Source: Saccharopolyspora kobensis (GTDB lineage: Bacteria > Actinomycetota > Actinomycetes > Mycobacteriales > Pseudonocardiaceae). Taken from it: a stretch of DNA of 64,000 bases. Made by a program: the position numbers and the translations under genes. The stretch is taken from NCBI RefSeq assembly GCF_900108315.1, contig NZ_FNVB01000002.1, positions 1,264,562 through 1,328,561 on the forward strand, given 5' to 3'. Shown here piece after piece: positions 8,115 to 16,205 of the stretch; the first letter of the stretch is position 1; every line of letters starts with the position of its first letter. The notes beneath the pieces were generated by a model, which worked only from the letters and a program-made list of their open reading frames with translations, ran no database searches and had not been told where the DNA came from.

Positions 8115-8546
8115 ATGACGCCCGCGCTGCTGTGGTTGATCGCCGGGGTGCTGCTGATCGCCGCTGAGGTCCTCTCCGGTGAGTTCGTCCTGGTCATGCT
8201 CGGCGCCGCGGCGCTGGCCGCGGCCGGTTCTTCCGCGCTGGGAGCGCCGCTGCCGGTGGACGCGGTGGTCTTCGCGGTCCTGGGGCTGGGGTTGATCTTC
8301 ATCGCGCGTCCGGCGCTCAAGCGGCGGTTGCGCAACCCGCTGGAGCTCAAGACCAATGTGGACGCTCTGGTGGGCAAGCGAGCGGTGGCGGAATCCACTG
8401 TGGATGTCCATGGTGGGCAGGTGCGCATCGACGGTGCGGTGTGGTCGGCGCGGGCGTTGGACGAGACGCAGGTCATCGAGGCGGGTCAGACCGTGACGGT
8501 GATCGAGATCGCGGGCGCGACGGCAGTGGTGTCGGCCGAGCTGTGA
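8115..8546 (+). CDS. NfeD-family membrane protein
   Basis: A 143-residue NfeD protein. The first 70 residues hold two or three membrane helices (LLWLIAGVLLIAAEVL, then VLVMLGAAALAAAG and AVVFAVLGLGLIFIA). The C-terminal half is a soluble OB-fold domain (LVGKRAVAESTVDVHGGQVRIDG). NfeD proteins partner SPFH/flotillin-like proteins in membrane microdomains. Here the partner gene follows directly, with four bases between the stop and its first possible start, so the pair forms an operon. GGAGGT abuts the ATG, leaving unusually little spacing. Confidence 0.88.
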   Translation: MTPALLWLIAGVLLIAAEVLSGEFVLVMLGAAALAAAGSSALGAPLPVDAVVFAVLGLGLIFIARPALKRRLRNPLELKTNVDALVGKRAVAESTVDVHGGQVRIDGAVWSARALDETQVIEAGQTVTVIEIAGATAVVSAEL

Positions 8547-8556
8547 GGAGATGAGG

Positions 8557-9708
8557 GTGGAGTTTGGCGGACTGATCGTGCTGGTGGTCGTCGTGCTGCT
8601 GGTGCTGATCATCGCGGTGAAGTCGGTGATGGTGGTGCCGCAGGCGCAGTCGGCCGTGATCGAACGCCTCGGCAAGTTCCGGTCGGTGGCCGAGCCCGGG
8701 CTGACGTTCCTGGTGCCGTTCCTGGACCGGGTGCGGGCCAAGATCGACCTGCGCGAGCAGGTGGTGTCGTTCCCGCCGCAGCCGGTGATCACCCAGGACA
8801 ACCTGACGGTGTCGATCGACACCGTGGTGTACTTCCAGGTCACCGACTCGCGTTCGGCGGTCTACGAGATCTCCAACTACATCGTCGCGGTGGAGCAGCT
8901 GACCACCACGACGCTGCGCAACGTGGTCGGCGCGATGAGCCTGGAGGAGACGCTGACCTCGCGCGATGCGATCAACACGCAGCTGCGCGGGGTGCTGGAC
9001 CAGGAGACCGGCCGGTGGGGCATCCGGGTCGCGCGGGTGGAGCTCAAGGCGATCGATCCGCCGCCGTCCATCCAGGACTCGATGGAGAAGCAGATGCGCG
9101 CCGACCGGGAGAAGCGCGCGATGATCCTCAACGCCGAGGGCGCCCGGGAGTCGTCGATCAAGACGGCCGAGGGCCAGAAGCAGGCCGCGATCCTGGCGGC
9201 CGAGGGTCAGAAGCAGGCGGCGATCCTGGCCGCGGAGGCGGACCGGCAGTCGAGCATCCTGCGGGCGCAGGGCGAGCGGGCCAGCCGGTACCTGCAGGCG
9301 CAGGGCCAGGCCAAGGCGATCGAGAAGGTCTTCGCGGCGGTCAAGCGCGGCAAGCCGACTCCGGAGCTGCTGGCCTACCAGTACCTGCAGACGCTGCCGC
9401 AGATGGCGCAGGGCGATGCGAACAAGGTGTGGGTGGTGCCCAGCGAGTTCGGCAAGTCCCTGGAGGGCTTCGCGCGGATGCTCGGTGCGCCCGGCGACGA
9501 CGGCGTGTTCCGCTACGAGCCGCCGAAGGAGGAGCCGCCGACCCAGGTGCCGGAGGAGGAAGAGGAGTCGGTCAAGGCCTGGTTCGACACCTCGACCACG
9601 CCGGAGGTCGCCGAGGCGGTGCGCGCAGCTGAGGCGGTGGCCCGCAAGGAGGTGCCGAGCCCGACGCTCGGGGCCGGGCAGGTTCCGCCGCCGGAGCAGC
9701 CCAGCTGA
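8557..9708 (+). CDS. SPFH/band 7 membrane scaffold protein (stomatin/QmcA-like)
   Basis: A 383-residue SPFH protein. A single N-terminal membrane helix (LIVLVVVVLLVLIIAV) leads into the band 7 domain, beginning VVPQAQSAVIERLGKF and containing FLVPFLDRVRAKIDLREQV. Residues about 180-260 form a charged helical region with repeats of AEGQKQAAILAAE. The C-terminus is acidic and Pro-rich. Such proteins oligomerise at the membrane and organise proteases or envelope enzymes. ATG 8551 abuts GAGGAG, so I prefer GTG 8557, which leaves six bases. It is co-transcribed with the NfeD gene and ends at a perfect palindrome. Confidence 0.88.
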   Translation: MEFGGLIVLVVVVLLVLIIAVKSVMVVPQAQSAVIERLGKFRSVAEPGLTFLVPFLDRVRAKIDLREQVVSFPPQPVITQDNLTVSIDTVVYFQVTDSRSAVYEISNYIVAVEQLTTTTLRNVVGAMSLEETLTSRDAINTQLRGVLDQETGRWGIRVARVELKAIDPPPSIQDSMEKQMRADREKRAMILNAEGARESSIKTAEGQKQAAILAAEGQKQAAILAAEADRQSSILRAQGERASRYLQAQGQAKAIEKVFAAVKRGKPTPELLAYQYLQTLPQMAQGDANKVWVVPSEFGKSLEGFARMLGAPGDDGVFRYEPPKEEPPTQVPEEEEESVKAWFDTSTTPEVAEAVRAAEAVARKEVPSPTLGAGQVPPPEQPS

Positions 9709-9722
9709 TCGCTGAACCTGAT

Positions 9723-9752
9723 GAGGGCGCCCACTCGCGAGTGGGCGCCCTC
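9723..9752. terminator. 30-bp perfect palindrome, terminator after SPFH gene
   Basis: GAGGGCGCCCACTCG pairs exactly with CGAGTGGGCGCCCTC with no unpaired centre. It lies between convergent genes and would act as a hairpin or cruciform terminator in both directions. Confidence 0.8.
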
Positions 9753-9762
9753 GTTCGTCCTC

Positions 9763-10143
9763 TCAGCTTCCGCCGTAGGTGCCGAAGCTCCAGAGGTTGC
9801 CTTCGGGGTCTCGCACCACGAAGTCGCGTGAGCCGTAGGCCTGGTCCCGGGGTTCGTAGACCGATTCGGCGCCTGCGGCCAGCGCGCGTGCGTAGAGCGC
9901 GTCGATGTCGTCGGTGACGACGTAGTTGCTCGCGGAGCCCTTCTGCTGGGCGAACGGGCTTTCCGGGTCGCAGGTGCCGATCATGATGCCGCCGCCGTGC
10001 GGCCAGCGGAGTTCGGCGTGTGTGATCTCGCCGTTGTCGCCGGGCACGATCAAAGTTTCCTCGAAGCCGAATGCCTCGACCAGGAAGCGGATGCCCGCTT
10101 TCTTGTCGGCGTAGGGGATCAGGGGCCAGATTCCGGTCGTCAT
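9763..10143 (-). CDS. VOC-family (glyoxalase/PhnB-like) protein
   Basis: A 126-residue vicinal-oxygen-chelate protein with two beta-alpha-beta-beta-beta halves. It begins GIWPLIPYADKKAGIRFLVEAFGFEE (quoted by ends: GIWPLIPY, AFGFEE), the PhnB-like arrangement, and ends VVRDPEGNLWSFGTY. Family members bind divalent metal and include glyoxalases and antibiotic-binding resistance proteins. Its start lies four bases after the stop of the AraC-type regulator upstream on the same strand, so the two form an operon. Substrate unknown. Confidence 0.85.
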   Translation of the reverse strand: MTTGIWPLIPYADKKAGIRFLVEAFGFEETLIVPGDNGEITHAELRWPHGGGIMIGTCDPESPFAQQKGSASNYVVTDDIDALYARALAAGAESVYEPRDQAYGSRDFVVRDPEGNLWSFGTYGGS

Positions 10144-10147
10144 GGCA

Positions 10148-10972
10148 TCAGGATGCGGTGCCGAGGTGCTGCGCGCCTTGGACGAATGGAAGTTCCTCGG
10201 CGATCCACCGCGAGGGGGTCGTTCCGGTGAACTCCCGCCAGTCGCGGTTGAAGTGGGCCTGGTCGGTGTAGCCGCAGTCGGCGGCGAGGCCGGCCAGGCC
10301 GTCGGACCTGCCGGTGATGAGGCGGCGGCGGGCGGCCTGGAAGCGCAGCACGCGGCCGAGGAGCTTGGGGGAGGGGCCGAACTCGCGGCGGAACCGGGCG
10401 CCGAGGTGCTGGCGGCTCCAGCCGATTTCGCCCGCCAGCTCCGCGATGGGGATGTGCCCGTCGGTCTCGGTCATCCGGCGCCAGGCCCAGGCCAGTTCGG
10501 GGGAGGGCGGGTGCGCCGGGGCGGCGAGGCGGTGGAGGGCGTCGCAGAGCAGCTCGAAGCGCTGGCTCCAGGTGCTCGCCGATCGCAGTCGTTCGGTGAG
10601 TTCGGTGGCGGCCGGGCCGAGCAGGTCTTCCAGGTGGGTGCCGGTGTCGGCGAGTTCGCCGGCGGGCACGCCCAGCAGGGCTCGTGCCCCGAGCGGGGTG
10701 AGGCCGAGCTGGATGCCGTGCTGGAACCCGCTGTGCTCGATCTGGGCGGGTTTGCTGTGCAGTCCGCCGACGAGCGTCGTGCAGGACAGCCGGTGCCCGC
10801 TGTCGAAGGTGACGTCCACGGTCTCCGCCAGGGTGATGATCACCGTCAGGCTGGCGGAGGGCAGGCCGTGGTGCACGCCGGGCGCGGAGTGCACCCGGTA
10901 CCCGCTGATGTCGCTGATCAGCGCCCGCAGGCGGGGTGGCGGGGCTGCCTGGACGTACTGCGACGGAGCCAC
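10148..10972 (-). CDS. AraC-family transcriptional regulator
   Basis: A 274-residue regulator. The N-terminal ligand-binding half (residues about 20-150) is poorly conserved. The C-terminal two-helix-turn-helix domain spans residues 170-260 and includes IAELAGEIGWSRQHLGARFRREFG and LAADCGYTDQAHFNRDWREFTG (given here as landmarks: WSRQHLGARFRREFG; CGYTDQAHFNRDWREF). It would control itself and the downstream VOC gene, which it abuts. The promoter region holds copy B of the TTCAGTG element (11039-11055) and an AT-rich GCAAAATTTTTGC sequence. Confidence 0.88.
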   Translation of the reverse strand: MAPSQYVQAAPPPRLRALISDISGYRVHSAPGVHHGLPSASLTVIITLAETVDVTFDSGHRLSCTTLVGGLHSKPAQIEHSGFQHGIQLGLTPLGARALLGVPAGELADTGTHLEDLLGPAATELTERLRSASTWSQRFELLCDALHRLAAPAHPPSPELAWAWRRMTETDGHIPIAELAGEIGWSRQHLGARFRREFGPSPKLLGRVLRFQAARRRLITGRSDGLAGLAADCGYTDQAHFNRDWREFTGTTPSRWIAEELPFVQGAQHLGTAS

Positions 10973-11038
10973 GGCCAGAGGTTAGGCGGTACGGCCGACA
11001 CCTGCGGCCGGGAGCAAAATTTTTGCAACCTCGATTAC

Positions 11039-11055
11039 TTCAGTGTCGAGTGAAA
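11039..11055. repeat. TTCAGTG/TGAAA intergenic element, copy B
   Basis: Reads TTCAGTGTCGAGTGAAA on the plus strand, about 67 bases upstream of the AraC-type gene start. Flanks are shared with copy A at 2189: both have TTAAG on one side and a GCAAAA...TTGCTCCCGG block (minus strand) on the other. The AT-rich block could be the regulator gene's promoter. Confidence 0.6.
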
Positions 11056-11101
11056 TTAAGCCTCCGACCCGCACAGCTGTCGCACCCGGCCGAAAACCGC
11101 T

Positions 11102-11803
11102 TCAGAGCTCGGAGTCCGGATCGAGGTAGGGGCCGCCGGCGATGCCGAAGGCGCGGACGGTGCCGAGCAGGTGCTCGCGCAGCCGGGCTTTGGCCAGGTC
11201 TGCGTCGCCGTCGCGCAGTGCCGCCGCGAGCTGGGCGTGCTGGTGGGTGATCCGGGGCCGGGCGGTGTGGGTGCGGGCGGTGGCGGTGATGCGCATCTGC
11301 TTGTCGCGCAGGGCGTTGTAGAGGTCGGCGACCACGGAGTTGCCCGCGGCGGCGACCAGCGTGGCGTGGAAGGCCCGGTCGGCCTCGTGCATGCCCGCGT
11401 CGCTGAGCTCGGCGGTGTCGCAGGCCGGGTGCGCGGCCAGTTCGTCGCCGACGGCGGTCATGGCGTCCGGGCCCTGCATGGCGAGCTTGTCGATGGCGAA
11501 GCTCTCCAGGGCCAGGCGGGCTTCCACCACGGCGCGCGCTTCGGGTGCGGTGACCGGCACGACCAGTGCGCCGCGCTTCGGGTAGAGCCGCAGGAATCCC
11601 TCGGTCTGCAGGCGCAGGAAGGCCTCGCGCACCGGTGTGCGGGACATCTGCAGCGCGCCGGCCACTTCGCCCTCGGACAGCAGTTCGCCGTCCGGGTAGC
11701 TGCCGTCCAGGAGTCCGGCCTTGACGTGCTGGTAGGCGCGGTCGGCGGCGGGCGTCTCGGGAGTGGTGGAGGACACGGTTTCGCGTGGTGTTGCGCTCGA
11801 CAC
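11102..11803 (-). CDS. GntR-family regulator, FCD (FadR) subgroup
   Basis: A 233-residue repressor-type protein. The winged helix-turn-helix at residues 20-90 contains LSEGEVAGALQMSRTPVREA and FLRLYPKRGALV. The C-terminal all-helical FCD effector domain contains the metal-site Asp/His pattern (DRAFHATLVAAAGN). It is divergent from an MFS transporter and an aldehyde dehydrogenase. A 10-bp perfect inverted repeat (11825-11851) lies between the divergent starts and is its likely operator. Effector unknown, probably the imported carboxylate. Confidence 0.9.
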   Translation of the reverse strand: MSSATPRETVSSTTPETPAADRAYQHVKAGLLDGSYPDGELLSEGEVAGALQMSRTPVREAFLRLQTEGFLRLYPKRGALVVPVTAPEARAVVEARLALESFAIDKLAMQGPDAMTAVGDELAAHPACDTAELSDAGMHEADRAFHATLVAAAGNSVVADLYNALRDKQMRITATARTHTARPRITHQHAQLAAALRDGDADLAKARLREHLLGTVRAFGIAGGPYLDPDSEL

Positions 11804-11824
11804 GAGGTCATCGTACTTCCACCC

Positions 11825-11851
11825 AACTTGTATCTATGGTGGATACAAGTT
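11825..11851. promoter_or_regulatory. Inverted-repeat operator between GntR and MFS genes
   Basis: AACTTGTATC (11825-11834) and GATACAAGTT (11842-11851) are perfect 10-base arms with a 7-base spacer. It lies 22 bases upstream of each divergent start (11803 and 11874). Binding there would block both promoters, fitting an autoregulated GntR repressor. Confidence 0.75.
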
Positions 11852-11873
11852 TTTCCGGGAGAGGAGTTCCGAG

Positions 11874-13145
11874 TTGTCCGGCACGGCCACGGCCCCGCAC
11901 CCCGCAGGTGCGCGGACCGAACACAGCACCTCATCGCGCACGGCGTGGCTGGTGTGGGGGATCGGCGCGCTCTGCTACTGCGCCGCACTGTTCCACCGAG
12001 CCAGCCTGGGCGTCGCCGCGCCGGAGGCGTTGCAGCGATTCGCCATCGGCCCGGCGATGCTGTCGCTGTTCTCGGCCCTCCAGCTGGGCATCTACCTGGC
12101 GCTGCAGGTGCCGTCCGGGCTGCTGGCCGACCGGCTCGGGCCGCGGAAGGTGATCACCGGCGGCATGGTGGCGCTGGCCGCGGGATCGGCGGTGTTCGCG
12201 GTGAGCGGGTCGATCGTCGGCGGTATCGCCGGGCGGATGCTGATCGGCTTCGGCGACGCGTTCATGTTCACCAACGTGCTGCGGCTGGCCGCGCACTGGT
12301 TCCCGCCGCACAAGTTCGGCAAGGTCGCGGCGATCACCGGTCTGGCCGGTGGGCTGGGGCAGATCGTGTCCACGCTGCCGCTGGGACTGGCGCTGCACAG
12401 CATCGGCTGGGTGCCCACGTTCGCCGGTGCCGCGGTGCTGACCGCGGGGCTCGCGGTCGTCGCGGCGCTGGCGATCCGCGACCGGCCGGACCACGCCGCG
12501 GTCGCCTCCGTTCCGGCTCCGGCACCGGAGCGGATCGCGCACACCTTGCGGCACGTCATCGCGCAGCGGGGCACCAAGCACTCCTTCTGGGTGCACTTCG
12601 TGCTGATGGCGCAGTTCGTCGCGGTGACGACGTTGTGGGGCGGGCCGTGGCTGACCGAGTCGCAGGGCCACGGTCAGGCCGAGGTCGGGTCGCTGCTGCT
12701 GATCAGCGTGGTGGGTTTCATCGCGGGTTCCTGGTTCTCGGGGCAGTTCATCTCCGGCAATCCGGTGCGCCGCGACCGGTTCAGCCTCGGGCTGTCGTGC
12801 GCGGTGGTGGCGGTGTGGGCGCTGCTGGTGGCGTGGCCGGGTGTGCTGCCGATGCCGTTGCTGGTGGTGGCGCTGGTGATCATCGGTGTCGGTGGTGGCG
12901 CGGCGATGCTGGCCTTCGACGGGGCGCGGATGGCCAACGCCGAGCACCGGTCCGGGACCGCTTCGGGTGTGGTCAACATGGGTGGTTTCAGCGCGGCGGT
13001 GCTGGTCCAGCTGCTGGTGGGCGGAGTGCTGCAGTTCGTGTCGTTCCTGCCCGCGGTGCAGGCCTACCGGTGGGCGTTCGCGCCGGTGCTGGTGCTGCTG
13101 GCGGTGGGTACCGCGGCTCAGTGGTCGTTGCGGGACCGGCGGTAG
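11874..13145 (+). CDS. MFS transporter (organic-acid/nitrate-type, 12 helices)
   Basis: A 423-residue major facilitator transporter. Twelve hydrophobic segments are visible. The motif-A loop between helices 2 and 3 reads GLLADRLGPRKVITGG, the classical sugar/acid porter form. No ATG or GTG fits. TTG at 11874 is preceded by GAGAGGAG at good spacing, and the residues after it are a normal short cytoplasmic start. The gene is divergent from the GntR regulator and is followed after 105 bases by an aldehyde dehydrogenase. The three together look like a small uptake-and-oxidation module. Substrate not predictable. Confidence 0.85.
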   Translation: MSGTATAPHPAGARTEHSTSSRTAWLVWGIGALCYCAALFHRASLGVAAPEALQRFAIGPAMLSLFSALQLGIYLALQVPSGLLADRLGPRKVITGGMVALAAGSAVFAVSGSIVGGIAGRMLIGFGDAFMFTNVLRLAAHWFPPHKFGKVAAITGLAGGLGQIVSTLPLGLALHSIGWVPTFAGAAVLTAGLAVVAALAIRDRPDHAAVASVPAPAPERIAHTLRHVIAQRGTKHSFWVHFVLMAQFVAVTTLWGGPWLTESQGHGQAEVGSLLLISVVGFIAGSWFSGQFISGNPVRRDRFSLGLSCAVVAVWALLVAWPGVLPMPLLVVALVIIGVGGGAAMLAFDGARMANAEHRSGTASGVVNMGGFSAAVLVQLLVGGVLQFVSFLPAVQAYRWAFAPVLVLLAVGTAAQWSLRDRR

Positions 13146-13250
13146 CGCGCGGTGTTGTGCTCCCCACGGGTGCGGTGGTGCGGTTAGGGTCGGCCGCGGA
13201 CGTGCCACCCGGTCGGCCATGGGCGGTCGGCCCAGCGATGGAGGTTGTTG

Positions 13251-14699
13251 TTGACCACGGCGCTGGAACTGCACAACTACGTCGGCGGCGAACCGGTGGG
13301 GACGCTGGCGGGGGAGACCCTGCCGTTGGTCGACCCGAGCACCGGCGAGCAGTACGGCACCAGTCCGCTGACCCGGTGGATGGATGTGGACGCGGTGATG
13401 TCGGTGGCGTCCGAGGCGTTCGCGTCGTGGTCGCAGAGCACGCCGCGGCAGCGGCAGCAGGTGCTGCTGGAGGTGGCCGATGCGGTGGAGGAGCGCGCGG
13501 AGGAGCTGGTGCTGGCGGAGTGCCGCAACACCGGCAAGCCGTGGGCGGTGGTGCGCGATGAGGAGTTGCCGCGGGCGGTGGATCTGATCCGCTTCTACGC
13601 GGGGGCGGCGCGGGTGCAGGAGGACGGTACGGGTGGTGAGTACGAGCCGGGGCTGACTTCGTTCACGCGGCGCGAGCCGATCGGGGTGTGCGCGCAGGTG
13701 ACGTCGTGGACGCATCCGCTGCTGCTGGCGGTGGCGAAGTGGGCTCCGGCGTTGGCGGCCGGGAACACGGTGGTGCTCAAGCCGGCGGAGACGACGCCGG
13801 TGAGCTCGGCGTTGCTGGTGGAGATCGCGGGTGAGCGGTTGCCCGCGGGGGTGCTGAACTTGATCTGCGGTGATCGGGACAGCGGTCGGGCGATGGTGGC
13901 GCACGAGGTGCCGGGGATGTTCTCGATCACGGGCACGGTGCGGTCGGGGATGGAGGTGGCGGGGTCGGCGGCCGCTGATCTCAAGCGTGCGCACCTGCAG
14001 CTGGGTGGTAAGGCGCCTGCGGTGGTGTTCGACGATGCCGATGTGGTGCGGGCGGCGCGGGGGATCGCGGTGGCGGCGTTCGGCAACGCGGGGCAGAGCT
14101 GCACGGCGGCGAGCCGGGTGCTGGTGGGTTCGGGGGTGTACGAGGAGCTGGTGGCGGAGTTGGTGCGGTGGGCCGGGGTGATGCGGCCGGGGCCGCCGCA
14201 GGATCCCGATGCCGGGTTCGGGCCGCTGAACAGCCTCGGCCAGCTGGAGCTGGTGCAGGCGCACCTGGCCCGGTTGCCGGATCACGCCCAGGTGCTGGCC
14301 GGGGGCCACCGCCGGGGCGAGCGGGGGTTCTTCCACGAGGCGACGGTCGTGGCCGGGGTGGAGCAGGACGACGAGCTGGTGCAGAACGAGGTCTTGGGCC
14401 CGGTGCTGACGGTGCAGCGCTTCAAGACCGAGCAGGAGGCGGTCCAGCTGGCCAACGGCGTGCGCTACGGGCTGGCGGCCAGCGTGTGGACGCGTGATCA
14501 CGCACGGGCGATGCGGGTGTCGCGCAGCTTGCAGGCGGGCACGGTGTGGATCAACACCCACCACCCGCTGGTGGCGGAGATGCCGCACAGCGGTTTCAAG
14601 CACTCGGCCTCGGCGCGCGACTTCGGCCGCTACGGGCTGGAGGAGTACAGCCGGATCAAGCACGTCATGTCCGCACTCGACGAGGGCTGGCAGTACTGA
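13251..14699 (+). CDS. Aldehyde dehydrogenase superfamily protein with altered catalytic residues
   Basis: A 482-residue protein most like gamma-aminobutyraldehyde dehydrogenases (PatD). The nucleophile is present (GNAGQSCTAA). The general-base glutamate of the LELGGK motif is Gln (HLQLGGKAPAVVF). The oxyanion-hole asparagine of the PWN motif is Thr (VTSWTHPLLLA). The cofactor loop reads ITGTVRSG. It may therefore be slow, esterase-like or non-catalytic. The succinate-semialdehyde dehydrogenase at 23688 keeps all these residues. Three consecutive TTG codons begin the frame; the third (13251) is six bases from GGAGG and is my choice. Probably co-transcribed with the MFS gene. Confidence 0.85.
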   Translation: MTTALELHNYVGGEPVGTLAGETLPLVDPSTGEQYGTSPLTRWMDVDAVMSVASEAFASWSQSTPRQRQQVLLEVADAVEERAEELVLAECRNTGKPWAVVRDEELPRAVDLIRFYAGAARVQEDGTGGEYEPGLTSFTRREPIGVCAQVTSWTHPLLLAVAKWAPALAAGNTVVLKPAETTPVSSALLVEIAGERLPAGVLNLICGDRDSGRAMVAHEVPGMFSITGTVRSGMEVAGSAAADLKRAHLQLGGKAPAVVFDDADVVRAARGIAVAAFGNAGQSCTAASRVLVGSGVYEELVAELVRWAGVMRPGPPQDPDAGFGPLNSLGQLELVQAHLARLPDHAQVLAGGHRRGERGFFHEATVVAGVEQDDELVQNEVLGPVLTVQRFKTEQEAVQLANGVRYGLAASVWTRDHARAMRVSRSLQAGTVWINTHHPLVAEMPHSGFKHSASARDFGRYGLEEYSRIKHVMSALDEGWQY

Positions 14700-14702
14700 C
14701 CG

Positions 14703-15149
14703 TCAGAGGCGGCGGAGCCGGTCGGCGCAGTGCGCGCGCAGGGTTTCCCGGTCGCCGTCCCACGCTTCGACCTGGTTGCCGGGTTCCGGTCCGCCGTTGA
14801 TCACCGCGGATTCGCTCCAGTGGTCGGCCTTCACCCAGACGGACGTTCGGGGCTCGGCGACCGACCGCCACAGCGCGTCCCACTGGTCGCCGAGTTCGGC
14901 CTGTTCCGCGGCTGGGGTGGCTTCGAGCAGGTCGGAGCGGAAGAGGACGGTGAGCTCCTCGGTCGTGCGGGTGCGCGAGGTGAGGGCGCGGTGGACCCGG
15001 CTCGCCGCCGGATCCGGCAGGTCCAGAAGGCTGTCGACCGGCAGCAAGCAGAACTGCGGGTCCGACGCATAGTCGTCGGGCATGTCCTCGAAGGACGGTC
15101 CGATCACGAGCCAGGTCCCGGTCGCGTTGGTGTTCCTGCGCACCGGCAC
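14703..15149 (-). CDS. Hypothetical protein
   Basis: Unrecognised 148-residue acidic protein, GTG start at 15149 (another GTG lies two codons in). It is Trp- and Asp-rich with no membrane segment and no motif I can assign. It ends three bases from the stop of the convergent aldehyde dehydrogenase gene. Codon composition supports a real gene, but its role is unknown. Confidence 0.6.
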   Translation of the reverse strand: MPVRRNTNATGTWLVIGPSFEDMPDDYASDPQFCLLPVDSLLDLPDPAASRVHRALTSRTRTTEELTVLFRSDLLEATPAAEQAELGDQWDALWRSVAEPRTSVWVKADHWSESAVINGGPEPGNQVEAWDGDRETLRAHCADRLRRL

Positions 15150-15172
15150 TGTCTACCAGTGGGTGGTGCTCG

Positions 15173-16135
15173 TCAGTCGGTGCGGGTGGCGATGGCGAGC
15201 AGGGCGGCGGCGGAGCCGGTGAGGCGGAGTCCGGCTCGCCAGACGGCGTGCAGGGGGCGGCGCAGGTCGAGGTCGGCGACGGGGATTTCGACGAGGCGGT
15301 GTTCGGCGAGGTCGGTGGCCACGGCCAGGACGCTGAGGGCGGCGGGGCCTGCGCCTGCGACGACGGAGTTGCGGACTGCGGTGGTGGAGCGGAGTTCGAG
15401 CAGGGGGGTGACGGGTTCGGTGCCGGTGTCGGTGAGGGCGCGGTGCAGGGTTTCGCGGGTGCCGGAGCCGTGTTCGCGCACGATGAGCGGGGTGGCGGCG
15501 AGTTCGGTGGGGGTCAGCGGTCGGCGCAGGCGGGTCCAGGGGTGTCCGGGTGGGGCGACGACGATCATGTGGTCGCGGGTGACGTAGCGGACGGAGACGC
15601 CGTCGGGTGGTTGCGGGGTTTCGATGAAGCCGATGTCGGCGTTGTCGTGGCGGACGGCTTCGGCGACGGCGGCGGAGTTGGTGACGTCGAGTTCGAGGTG
15701 GACGTCGGGCAGTGCGGTGCGGAGTCGGGCGAGCCAGCGGGGGACGAGGTATTCGGCGATGGTCATGCTGGCGGCGACGCGGAGGGTGGATTTCTGCTGG
15801 GCGCGGAGTGCGCGGACGCCGCTCATGAGGCCGTCGATGTGGGCGAGGACTTGGCGGGCCCAGTCGCAGACCATGGTTCCGGCGGGGGTGAGGGTGCAGC
15901 CCTGGCGGGTGCGTTGGAGCAGGGGCAGGCCGAGTTGGCGTTCGAGGCGGCTGAGTCGTTTGCTGGCGGCGGGTTGGCTGATGTGGAGTTCGGCTGCGGC
16001 GGCGCCGATGCTGCCGAGTTCGGCGACTCCGACGAGCAGGCGCAGCGATTCGGTGTCGGGTGGGGTCATTCCGCCGGAGTGGGTGGGTGCGGGGTGGTTT
16101 CCGCTGTGGGTGGTGTTGTGGTGCTGCTCGGCCAT
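15173..16135 (-). CDS. LysR-family transcriptional regulator
   Basis: A 320-residue LysR regulator. The helix-turn-helix is at residues about 30-85 (LGSIGAAAAELHISQPAASK, RLERQLGLPLLQRT). The periplasmic-binding-protein-like effector domain follows from about residue 110 (LRVAASMTIAEYLVPRWLA). It is divergent, across 70 bases, from a YeiH-type exporter. In Enterobacteria the same arrangement (YeiE and YeiH) links sulfite sensing to export, so a sulfur-anion role is a reasonable inference. The extra 22 N-terminal residues are His/Thr/Pro-rich, and translation may begin at the internal ATG (MTPPDTES). Confidence 0.88.
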   Translation of the reverse strand: MAEQHHNTTHSGNHPAPTHSGGMTPPDTESLRLLVGVAELGSIGAAAAELHISQPAASKRLSRLERQLGLPLLQRTRQGCTLTPAGTMVCDWARQVLAHIDGLMSGVRALRAQQKSTLRVAASMTIAEYLVPRWLARLRTALPDVHLELDVTNSAAVAEAVRHDNADIGFIETPQPPDGVSVRYVTRDHMIVVAPPGHPWTRLRRPLTPTELAATPLIVREHGSGTRETLHRALTDTGTEPVTPLLELRSTTAVRNSVVAGAGPAALSVLAVATDLAEHRLVEIPVADLDLRRPLHAVWRAGLRLTGSAAALLAIATRTD

Positions 16136-16205
16136 GCCTTGAGATTATGACGTCCTGTGCGGATGGTGGCTACTGCGGGGCGCTGGTGGCGGCGAACCTG
16201 GTGTC

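Noticed and set aside
11931-14663. A 910-codon open frame on the minus strand across the MFS and aldehyde dehydrogenase genes
   Set aside because: His/Arg/Pro-rich product with no family resemblance. It is the usual antisense shadow of GC-rich third positions under two well-supported plus-strand genes.
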